Shown piece by piece: positions 32,899 to 39,724 of a DNA stretch of 41,699 nt. Within the stretch, counting starts at the first letter, position 1; every line of letters begins with the position of its first letter. The notes beneath the pieces were generated by a model. That model made no database searches and was not told where the DNA came from. It saw only the letters and a list, made by a program, of their open reading frames with translations. The translations under genes were made by a program, and so were the position numbers. Where the stretch lies: assembly GCA_030263615.1 (NCBI GenBank), contig SZPH01000024.1, positions 1 through 41,699 of the forward strand, written 5' to 3'. This DNA is from Villigracilis sp900696595 (GTDB taxonomy: Bacteria; Chloroflexota; Anaerolineae; Anaerolineales; Villigracilaceae).

Positions 32899-33846
32899 TT
32901 GGCAACAAAACGAAAAGCAGGGATCGCCGCGGCGTTCACATCCGCGATCTTTCTTGGAACGGCTCCCGTGTTTGGCAAACTGGCGATCACCCAGGGATTT
33001 TCGCCGCTTGCCGTCGTCGCCCTGCGCACAGGGCTGGCGGCGGGGATCATGGTCCTGTTCATGGCGCTGTTCCAGCGGAAATATTTTTACATCTTCCCGG
33101 TCGGTCTGATCGGCTGCGGGCTGGCGGGAGCGATCAACGGACTCGGCTCGGTCTTCTATTATCTCGCGCTCCAAAGGCTCGAAGCAAGCGTGGGGCAGAT
33201 GCTCTATTCGCTCTATCCTTTTTTCGTCGCCCTATGGCTGATCCTCGACCATCAACCGCCGAGCCGCCTGACGATCTTCCGCATCACCCTCGCCGCAATA
33301 GCCGTCCTGCTATTGACAAACATCCCCCGCCAGCCCCTTGATTTTGGCGGAGTGGCAATGATGCTTGTTGCGGCTGTCCTTTACGCCATGCACCTCCCAA
33401 TTAATCAGCGCGTCTTATACGAAGTCCCCGCCCCAACTGTCGCCCTCTATACCCTGCTCGCCATGAGCCTGATCGTCATTCCAGCCTACCTGATCTTCGA
33501 CCGCCGCCTGCCCGCCGCGGATGTCTCGTGGTACCCCGTGGTGTGCCTGACTTTCGTAACCGTCTTCTCGCGCGTGGCTTTGTTCCTGGGCGTCAAAAAG
33601 ATCGGCGGGATGCAGACCGCGCTTCTGGGACTCGCCGAACTGCTGATCGCCATCCTTTTCAGCCACCTGCTTCTGGGCGAAAGCCTTTCCGTCACGCAAT
33701 GGCTCGGCGCGCTCGCGCTCGCCGCCAGTCTGACGCTTGTGACCTACGAAAAGCCCGCCCCGTTTGCCCCCGCCGCAAAAACCGGCTGGCTATCCTGGAT
33801 CCGCCCGCCTGCCCTGCCGCGCGATACGTTCGGTCCTTACGAATGA
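32899..33846 (+). CDS. EamA/DMT-family transporter
   Basis: A 315-residue membrane protein with about ten hydrophobic helices arranged as two EamA repeats. The first repeat opens with a small-residue helix (AAAFTSAIFLGTAPVFGK) and contains an FYYLALQRLEAS segment; the second contains FLGVKKIGGMQTALLGLAE and ends with LLLGESLS before the last helix. The C-terminus is a short cytoplasmic Pro-rich tail. The family exports amino acids, nucleosides and other small metabolites by exchange or proton coupling; the substrate cannot be read. It follows the PLP-receiver fusion by 26 bp and is the last gene of the series, so amino-acid export is an attractive but unproven idea. Confidence 0.88.
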   Translation: MATKRKAGIAAAFTSAIFLGTAPVFGKLAITQGFSPLAVVALRTGLAAGIMVLFMALFQRKYFYIFPVGLIGCGLAGAINGLGSVFYYLALQRLEASVGQMLYSLYPFFVALWLILDHQPPSRLTIFRITLAAIAVLLLTNIPRQPLDFGGVAMMLVAAVLYAMHLPINQRVLYEVPAPTVALYTLLAMSLIVIPAYLIFDRRLPAADVSWYPVVCLTFVTVFSRVALFLGVKKIGGMQTALLGLAELLIAILFSHLLLGESLSVTQWLGALALAASLTLVTYEKPAPFAPAAKTGWLSWIRPPALPRDTFGPYE

Positions 33847-33867
33847 CCGCCTCCGGTTGATCCCTGC

Positions 33868-34767
33868 CTAGCGTCTCTCGCGCAACATCTCCCGGTCGAA
33901 AATGGACGGGTTGGTGTATAAGCCTGCGCGCAACTGATTGCGGGCGGTTTCAAGATCGTCAAAGATGCCCTCGATCCCGCCGTACTCCGCATCGCAGAGC
34001 AGAACCCCCAAATTGGCGCGCAAACCAAGCCCGCGATCGTTCGCATCGAGAAAACGCTTCATGGCGTCGCGCAGGCGGCTGGCGATCCTGAGCGGCGTCT
34101 CAGGCGTGGGGATGTCTTCGATCAAGGTCAGGAATAGATTCTTTTCGGAAGACCAAGCCATCGTATCCGTGGGGCGAAGCGTGACGCGAAATTGATCGGC
34201 AAGTTTCCGCAAAAATGCGCGCATCTCGGCCTCGTCAAGGTGAAGTTTCAATTCGTCCATCGGCGTCACATCCACAAACAGAACGCCGAAACGACGGAAC
34301 GAACTCTGTTTGATGCGCTCCAGCGAAAAAGTCAGGCGGACGCTGAAAAAAGGCAGAGCGTACAAACCCGTGACGATATCGTGCGAGGGTTCGTCGAGCG
34401 CGCCTTGCGTGGCTTGCAGGCGCTGAACGAGACTGCTCAACTGGTTGATATCCACCGGTTTGAGCAACAACAAATCCGGTTCGACGGGCAGGCTGTCGGC
34501 GTATGGAGCATAGGCGGTAATGACCACCACCGGCACGCGCATAAGTCGTTCATCGTCGCGCATACGCTTGAGAATCTCCACCCCGGACAACCTCGGCAAT
34601 TGCAAATCCAGCAGGACGATATTTGGACGCATCGCCTCAAGGCGGTCCATGGCGTCTCTGCCGTCCAGGACGATCTCGGTCTGATACCCGGCAACGTCCA
34701 GCACATGCCGGAAGAGGGCGACAATGTCGCGGTCGTCTTCTACGATCAATGCAACGGGTTTTTCCAT
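33868..34767 (-). CDS. response regulator with degenerate GGDEF-like output domain
   Basis: 299 residues from the chosen start. The receiver (1-120) has E10-D11-D12, phosphoacceptor D54 in LLDLQLP and the Lys in LLKPVD. A linker then leads to a GGDEF-like region (about 135-299) that begins DIVTGLYALPFF, close to the usual DxLTGLxNRRxF, and has FVDVTPMDE. The catalytic GGDEF position reads SSEKNLF, so cyclic-di-GMP synthesis is not expected; it may bind nucleotide or act by contact. Starts at 34785 and 34809 are also possible. ATG 34809 has GAAGG upstream but overlaps a TATAAT (34813-34808) that looks like this gene's -10. The gene converges on the transporter with a 21-bp gap and no clear terminator. 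Confidence 0.82.
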   Translation of the reverse strand: MEKPVALIVEDDRDIVALFRHVLDVAGYQTEIVLDGRDAMDRLEAMRPNIVLLDLQLPRLSGVEILKRMRDDERLMRVPVVVITAYAPYADSLPVEPDLLLLKPVDINQLSSLVQRLQATQGALDEPSHDIVTGLYALPFFSVRLTFSLERIKQSSFRRFGVLFVDVTPMDELKLHLDEAEMRAFLRKLADQFRVTLRPTDTMAWSSEKNLFLTLIEDIPTPETPLRIASRLRDAMKRFLDANDRGLGLRANLGVLLCDAEYGGIEGIFDDLETARNQLRAGLYTNPSIFDREMLRERR

Positions 34768-34807
34768 GGTCGCGCTCTTGTTCATAACAGATGGTAAAGG
34801 CGCTCCC

Positions 34808-34813
34808 ATTATA
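34808..34813 (-). promoter_or_regulatory. -10 candidate for the degenerate GGDEF response regulator
   Basis: TATAAT on the minus strand, about 40 bp before the preferred ATG at 34767. No good -35 is found at 17-18 bp, so the call rests on the -10 alone. Confidence 0.35.
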
Positions 34814-34892
34814 CGACCTTCCGTCCGCTTTTGGGCCGCCCTTACCGGGCGCCGGGTTTCTATCATACAATTACAATGAACGCGAAACGATC

Positions 34893-36236
34893 ATGAATAT
34901 TTTCCGCGCCCTGAGACTCGACCAAACCCCCAGCCCGCCTGTCCTGTGTTTTACCGGCTCCGGCGGAAAGACAACCGCCATGTTCAAGGTCGCGCGATTG
35001 TGGGCGGAGAGGAACAAACAAAACGCGGTCTTCGTCGCGGCGACAACCCATCTTGCGGCCTGGCAAATCCCGCTGGCGGACCGTCATATAACCGTCGGCG
35101 CGGATGAGATCCGAATCCCCGACGAAGGCGTCGTCCTGTTTACCGGCGAAACCGAAGGCGGCAGGACGAAGCCCGTTGACGAAAATTCGCTGCAATGGAT
35201 CCGCGCCGTTTCCCGGCAAAAAAACATCCCCCTGCTCATCGAAGCGGACGGTTCGCGCCAAAAACCGCTCAAAGCGCCCGCCGAACACGAACCGCCCATT
35301 CCCGCCTTTGCCGAGATCGTCGTTCACGTCAGCGGGTTATCCGCATTGGGCAAACCCTTGAACGAGGAAAACATCCACCGCGCGAAAATTTTTTCGGACC
35401 TCACCGGGCTGGCGATGGGCGAAACCATCGCGCCGCAAACCCTTTTGAAATACCTGACTCATCCGCAGGGAGCGTTGAAGAACATTCCACAAAACGCGAA
35501 ACGCATCGCCCTGCTCAACCAGGCTGAGACGCCGGAACTTTTATCGAGCGCCGGCAGAATCGCCCCCCAATTGCTGAACGATTTCGACGCGGGGATCGTC
35601 GGTTCGCTTCATCTGGAAAACCTTCAACTCATCGAACGCGCGGCGGGCATCGTCCTTGCCGCGGGAACGTCCAGCCGGTACGGTCAGCCAAAGCAACTGC
35701 TGGATTGGAATGGAAAATCCCTCGTGCGCCAGGTGACCGAAACCGCGCTTCGTTCGGGACTTGAGCCGGTGGTGGTCGTTTCCGGCTTTCGCCACGCCGA
35801 CATTGAGTCCCACCTACGAGACCTGCCCATCAAGTTGACTCACAATCCCGCATACGCGCAAGGACAGGCGACTTCGATCCAAGCCGGGTTATCCGCGCTT
35901 CCGCAAAATGTCGGTTCGGCGGTCTTTCTGCTCGCCGACCAACCGCAGGTTCCGGTCGAAGTCATCCGCGCGCTGGTCGAGTCTCATTGGAGCGAGCGTC
36001 AAACCATTCTTGCGCCGCTCGTGTTGGAGGAAAAACGCGCCAACCCCGTGCTGTTCGACCGCGCCGCCTTCGCGGATCTAAAGCAACTGGAAGGCGACGT
36101 GGGCGGGCGGGCGATATTCGATAAACATCGCGTCTCCTATCTCCCCTGGCATGACGACACACTCCTGTTCGATGTGGACGAACCGGAAGATTACGAAAAG
36201 TTGAAGGGGATGAAATGGACCGAAAATAAAGGATGA
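34893..36236 (+). CDS. YqeC-MocA fusion: molybdenum hydroxylase accessory protein
   Basis: 447 residues from ATG 34893. The N-terminal part (about 1-250) is YqeC-like, a P-loop protein with CFTGSGGKTT, an AATTHL segment and LIEADGSR, found with selenium-dependent molybdenum hydroxylases. The C-terminal part (about 252-447) is a MocA/MobA-like nucleotidyltransferase with GIVLAAGTSSRYGQPKQ, LADQPQ and a DVDEPEDY end; this family makes molybdopterin cytosine dinucleotide. The two are usually separate genes, so the fusion couples cofactor handling steps in one cytosolic protein. An in-frame ATG at 34791 would read through the divergent promoter region and is unlikely. A second MocA-like gene follows by 7 bp. 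No hydroxylase gene is in the window. Confidence 0.82.
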   Translation: MNIFRALRLDQTPSPPVLCFTGSGGKTTAMFKVARLWAERNKQNAVFVAATTHLAAWQIPLADRHITVGADEIRIPDEGVVLFTGETEGGRTKPVDENSLQWIRAVSRQKNIPLLIEADGSRQKPLKAPAEHEPPIPAFAEIVVHVSGLSALGKPLNEENIHRAKIFSDLTGLAMGETIAPQTLLKYLTHPQGALKNIPQNAKRIALLNQAETPELLSSAGRIAPQLLNDFDAGIVGSLHLENLQLIERAAGIVLAAGTSSRYGQPKQLLDWNGKSLVRQVTETALRSGLEPVVVVSGFRHADIESHLRDLPIKLTHNPAYAQGQATSIQAGLSALPQNVGSAVFLLADQPQVPVEVIRALVESHWSERQTILAPLVLEEKRANPVLFDRAAFADLKQLEGDVGGRAIFDKHRVSYLPWHDDTLLFDVDEPEDYEKLKGMKWTENKG

Positions 36237-36243
36237 AACGAAG

Positions 36244-36813
36244 ATGATCTCAGCGATTGTGCTGGCGGCAGGAAAGTCCACCCGAATGGGGAGGCAGAAG
36301 ATGTTGATGCCATGGGGCGATACGACTGTGTTGGGGAAGGTCGTTCAGACGCTTCGTAATTCAGAAGTAAAAGAGATCATCCTCGTCGCAAACCCGGAAG
36401 TAAGCGCGCGTCTTACGGATTGCGGATTACGCATTGCCCTCAACTCCACCGGCGAAATGCTAACCTCGCTTCAACTTGGCTTGCAAGCGCTTAACCCATC
36501 GGCGCAGGCGGCGCTCATTTGTCTCGGCGACCAGCCCCAAATGGAAGAAAGAAGCGTCCGCGCGGTGTGCGAGGCGTTTTTGAACGGAAAACCCAATCTC
36601 GTCGCCCCAAGTTACCGGATGCGGCGCGGACATCCCTGGCTGGCGGCGCGCCCGCTTTGGGGCGAAATACTGGCGCTGGACGCCAATCAATCCATGCGCG
36701 AATTTTTGAACAACCATGCAGACGAGATCCAATACGTCAACCTCGACACGCCGACCATTTTGCAAGACCTCGACACGCTCGAAGATTACTTGAAATATAA
36801 ACCGGGCATGTGA
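36244..36813 (+). CDS. MocA/MobA-like NTP transferase (molybdenum cofactor cytidylyltransferase-like)
   Basis: 189 residues with the nucleotidyltransferase N-terminus IVLAAGKSTRMGRQK, metal-site motif LGDQPQM and a C-terminal DTPTILQDLDTLEDY. It would transfer a nucleotide, most likely CMP, to molybdopterin in the cytosol. It lies 7 bp after the YqeC-MocA fusion and is a diverged paralog of that protein's C-terminal domain: the metal loop is LADQPQV there and LGDQPQM here. Two adjacent copies may serve different cofactors or enzymes. A nucleotide-sugar or MobA (GTP) role is the alternative, less likely next to YqeC. Confidence 0.8.
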   Translation: MISAIVLAAGKSTRMGRQKMLMPWGDTTVLGKVVQTLRNSEVKEIILVANPEVSARLTDCGLRIALNSTGEMLTSLQLGLQALNPSAQAALICLGDQPQMEERSVRAVCEAFLNGKPNLVAPSYRMRRGHPWLAARPLWGEILALDANQSMREFLNNHADEIQYVNLDTPTILQDLDTLEDYLKYKPGM

Positions 36814-36859
36814 TACACTCGCCCGGCGATGTTGGAGAACGTCCGCTACGCAAATTGCC

Positions 36860-36864
36860 GGAGG
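36860..36864 (+). promoter_or_regulatory. ribosome binding site fixing the lipid kinase start
   Basis: GGAGG 5 nt before ATG 36870. It selects this start over an in-frame ATG at 36810 that would overlap the previous gene. Confidence 0.8.
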
Positions 36865-36869
36865 ACTGT

Positions 36870-37790
36870 ATGAAATATTTTGTGATCGTCAACCCGGTCT
36901 CGGGGCGGGGGCTTGGGGAGAAATCCATTCCGCAAATCGAATCTTTTTTGAGGGAACACAACTTCGATTACACGCTCGCCCGCACGACCGGGGTGTGGCA
37001 CGCCGCCGAACTTGCCGAAGGCGCGGCGCGCGACGGTTACGATGTGATCGTATGCGCCAGCGGCGACGGCGCCATAAATGAAGCGCTCAACGGGCTTATG
37101 CGCGCAAAAAAAGCGGGACACAACAGCGTGGCTTTCGCGGCTCTTGGCATAGGCACCGGCAACGATTTCGCAGGCGGCGCGGGCATCCCCACAAACCTGA
37201 ACGACGGGCTGAAAGCCTTGCAGGAAAACAAACGCAAAAGAATAGACCTCGGCTTCGTCAAGGGCGGCGATTACCCCGACGGACGGTATTTCGGCAATGG
37301 GATCGGCGTTGGGTTCGACGCGGCGGTGGGACACGAAGCCATCAAGGTAAGATGGACGCGCGGGTTGCTGGCGTATCTCATCGGCGTGATCAAGACCGTC
37401 TTTCTTTACCATAACCCGGCGGATGTGGAAATCGTCCTCGACGACGGCGAGATCATCCGCCAGCGTTCGTTGATGATCTCGGTCATGAACGGAAAACGCA
37501 TGGGCGGCGGTTTTCAAATGGCGCCGGATTCAGAACCCGACGACGGCTGGTTCGACCTGTGCATCGCCGAGACCGCCTCGAAGGGGCGCATTTTGGCGAT
37601 CATCCCGCATTTCATCAAGGGAACGCAGAAGACCCTGCCGGAGATTCAAATGAAGCGGGCGAAAAAGGTTTCGATCAAATCGCTGGACGCATCTTTCCCG
37701 GCTCACGCGGACGGGGAGTTCATCTGCCTCGAAGGGAGTCATCTTACGCTCGAAATCCTGCCGCAGGAGTTGGAGATCATCCATGCTTAA
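36870..37790 (+). CDS. diacylglycerol kinase-family lipid kinase (YegS/DgkB-like)
   Basis: 306 residues. The N-terminus has VNPVSGRG, then a nucleotide loop SGDGAINEALNGL near residues 62-75 (the family norm is GGDGT), then GTGNDFAGGAGIP. The C-terminal half is a beta-rich domain with GNGIGVGFDAAV, MNGKRMGGGF and a DGEFICLEG segment near the end. The family phosphorylates diacylglycerol or related lipids with ATP at the inner membrane face. The next gene is a PlsC-type acyltransferase 60 bp downstream, so the pair likely works in phospholipid synthesis or turnover. Lipid substrate cannot be decided: diacylglycerol, sphingoid or undecaprenol-type lipids are all possible. Confidence 0.88.
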   Translation: MKYFVIVNPVSGRGLGEKSIPQIESFLREHNFDYTLARTTGVWHAAELAEGAARDGYDVIVCASGDGAINEALNGLMRAKKAGHNSVAFAALGIGTGNDFAGGAGIPTNLNDGLKALQENKRKRIDLGFVKGGDYPDGRYFGNGIGVGFDAAVGHEAIKVRWTRGLLAYLIGVIKTVFLYHNPADVEIVLDDGEIIRQRSLMISVMNGKRMGGGFQMAPDSEPDDGWFDLCIAETASKGRILAIIPHFIKGTQKTLPEIQMKRAKKVSIKSLDASFPAHADGEFICLEGSHLTLEILPQELEIIHA

Positions 37791-37810
37791 GCGGGATATT
37801 CCAAACAGCG

Positions 37811-37834
37811 GTCTAAAGTCAGAAGACTTTGGAC
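37811..37834. repeat. stem-loop between lipid kinase and acyltransferase genes
   Basis: GTCTAAAGTC pairs with GACTTTGGAC around an AGAA loop: a 10-bp stem with one G-U pair. No T-run follows on the plus strand, so it is not a classical terminator. It may be an mRNA processing or stability hairpin, or one copy of a dispersed palindromic repeat. Confidence 0.55.
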
Positions 37835-37850
37835 TCCAAACGCCCAATTC

Positions 37851-38537
37851 ATGAAAAAATTATCGCTCTGGCTTATCACGAACATATTGAGGGTCTATTT
37901 TCGACTGACCTTGAAACTTGATTCGCCCGACCTGAATGGAATCATCCCACAGACGGGACCGTTGATCGTCGTCACGAATCACACCGGGCAGGTGGAAGTG
38001 CCGGTCTTCGCCACTCTTTTGCAACCGCGCAAGATCACCGGCTGGGGAAAAGCCGAGGCTTTCGAAAACCCCTTCCTGCGTTGGGTGTTTTGGGCATGGG
38101 ATATCATCCCTGTCCATCGCGGCGAGGCGGATATGAAAGCGCTCAAATCGGCGCTGCGGGCGCTGGAGGAAGGCCGCATTTTCGGCGTCGCCCCGGAAGG
38201 GACGCGCAACTATACGGGCATCCTGCGGCGCGGGCTGCCCGGAGCCGCCATCCTTGCCTTGAAATCCGGCGCGCCCATTCTGCCGATCGCGCATTGGGGC
38301 GGGGAAACCTATATGAAGAATCTCAGGCGCTTCAAACGCACCGATTTCCACATTCGGGTTGGGAAGCCGTTCACGGTCGGGGCGGAGGGGAAAGTCACCT
38401 CGGAGATGCGTCAGCAGATGGTGGATGAGATGATGTTCAGAATCGCCGCGCTCATGCCGGAGGAGTATCGCGGAGAATATGCCGCCGCAGGTCAAGCCGC
38501 GCAAAAATACCTGCGCGACGTCAAGTTCGGCGGTTGA
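37851..38537 (+). CDS. 1-acyl-sn-glycerol-3-phosphate acyltransferase (PlsC-like)
   Basis: 228 residues. An N-terminal hydrophobic stretch could anchor it at the inner membrane. The catalytic box is NHTGQVE, near residues 42-48: the family NHx4D with Glu in place of Asp. The second box is PEGTRN, near 116-121. A late APILPIAHWGGE segment also fits the family. It would acylate lysophosphatidic acid or a related lysolipid. The Asp-to-Glu change is conservative but worth noting, as the Asp orients the catalytic His. The start is ATG 37851, with only a weak ribosome binding site. It probably forms a lipid unit with the preceding kinase and converges on a GNAT gene with a 14-bp gap. Confidence 0.87.
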   Translation: MKKLSLWLITNILRVYFRLTLKLDSPDLNGIIPQTGPLIVVTNHTGQVEVPVFATLLQPRKITGWGKAEAFENPFLRWVFWAWDIIPVHRGEADMKALKSALRALEEGRIFGVAPEGTRNYTGILRRGLPGAAILALKSGAPILPIAHWGGETYMKNLRRFKRTDFHIRVGKPFTVGAEGKVTSEMRQQMVDEMMFRIAALMPEEYRGEYAAAGQAAQKYLRDVKFGG

Positions 38538-38551
38538 GGCGCCGGGCTGGT

Positions 38552-38980
38552 TTATAAATTCAATTGGTAGGCGTTGGTTTCGCGCTTCTTAAACCCCAGT
38601 TTGACATACAGCCGGTTCGCGGCGGCGCGCGCGGGGTTGGATGTGAGCGCGATATTTTTTGCGCCCTTTTCCTTCGCCAGTTCGATGGCTCTCTTCATCA
38701 GCGCCTGCCCCACTCCCCGCCCGCGGGCGGATGTATCCACAATGACGTCTTCGATGATGGAGCGAACGCCGGTGGGGACTCGATAGACCGTCAGGTTCAA
38801 TGCGCCGACGATGCCGCCGTCGTCGGCGCGGGCAAGCAACAGCGTGGACGACGGCTCCTGAATAAGAGCGACCAACTCCCCCTGAGTCGGAGGCGGGTTG
38901 TTCGAGGTCAGTTGAGGGACAAGGCGTTGAAAAGCCTCGTAGAGTTCGTCGTCCGCCCGGGTGGCGACATCAATTTGCAT
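38552..38980 (-). CDS. GNAT-family N-acetyltransferase
   Basis: 142 residues with the acetyl-CoA loop ARGRGVGQALM (Q/RxxGxG/A type) preceded by IEDVIVD, and a C-terminal NPARAAANRLYVKLGF segment, the normal core of the GNAT fold. It transfers an acetyl group from acetyl-CoA to an amine; the substrate is unknown. The start overlaps the end of the phosphatidyltransferase gene by 11 bp, so the two are co-translated. There is no sign of a toxin-type GNAT paired with a small antitoxin. Confidence 0.88.
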   Translation of the reverse strand: MQIDVATRADDELYEAFQRLVPQLTSNNPPPTQGELVALIQEPSSTLLLARADDGGIVGALNLTVYRVPTGVRSIIEDVIVDTSARGRGVGQALMKRAIELAKEKGAKNIALTSNPARAAANRLYVKLGFKKRETNAYQLNL

Positions 38981-39698
38981 GGGCGGTATGTTTGGGGATC
39001 AAACTCAATACAAGGTAGTAAGCCACATAAACAAACGACGCCCAGACAACCCAGCCGGGATGGTTCGGGTATTGCAACAACGCCCAGATGCCGATTATGC
39101 CGTAAAGCCAGGTAAGCGCAAGCGTGACTGTTCGCAGGTAGGTGTTGCGGCTGGGGTAGATGTATTTGACCGGGATGAAAACCATGACGTTGAATAGCAT
39201 GAGGAAGCCGAAGTTGACCCAGGGCGGCAGGTTCATCAGGAGCATGTAAAGCGCGGCGACGTTCCAGTAGGACGGAAAGCCCTTGAAGTGGTGGTCGTCG
39301 GTCTTGGCGTCGGACTGGGTGAATTGATAGGCGGAGGTCAGCAGGATGAGGCAGGCGGTGAACCATTTGACCGAATCGGGCAGGAGGTCGGCTTTAATCA
39401 GAAAGGCGGCGGGGACGAGGACGTAGTTGAGGTAGTCGAGGATGTTGTCGAGCAGGGCGCCGTCCACGTTGTTGGCGTAGGTTTTTACATCCGCCCAGCG
39501 GGCCAGCCCGCCGTCGAGTCCGTCCACGAGCATGGCGGCGATCATCCACAGGATCATGGCTTTGTAGTCGCCTTCGAAGACGGCGAAGAGCGCCAACATG
39601 CCCCAAACGGCGCCGGTGGCGGTGAAGAGATGGACAGAGTACGCGGCGGCGACTCTCAGGGGGGTGGGGAGAGGTTTTGAAATCACGGTTGTGGTCAT
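38970..39698 (-). CDS. pcs: CDP-alcohol phosphatidyltransferase, phosphatidylcholine synthase-like
   Basis: 242 residues with about seven or eight hydrophobic helices. The CDP-alcohol phosphotransferase motif is D59-G-L-D62-GGLA-R67, then G80, D84 and D88. The gap between AR and the following G is 12 residues rather than the usual 8, as I recall for bacterial phosphatidylcholine synthases, and a TDDHHFKGFPSYWN segment also resembles that family. It would join CDP-diacylglycerol to choline in the membrane. AAGGA sits just before ATG 39698. It lies 26 bp after the aldehyde dehydrogenase gene. The symbol is tentative; another CDP-alcohol acceptor is possible. Confidence 0.78.
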   Translation of the reverse strand: MTTTVISKPLPTPLRVAAAYSVHLFTATGAVWGMLALFAVFEGDYKAMILWMIAAMLVDGLDGGLARWADVKTYANNVDGALLDNILDYLNYVLVPAAFLIKADLLPDSVKWFTACLILLTSAYQFTQSDAKTDDHHFKGFPSYWNVAALYMLLMNLPPWVNFGFLMLFNVMVFIPVKYIYPSRNTYLRTVTLALTWLYGIIGIWALLQYPNHPGWVVWASFVYVAYYLVLSLIPKHTAHAN

Positions 39699-39724
39699 GG
39701 CTGTTCCTTATAAAATTATACCCC

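Noticed and set aside
33847..33867. Terminator between the convergent transporter and response regulator genes
   Set aside because: Only 21 bp with no convincing stem or T-run.
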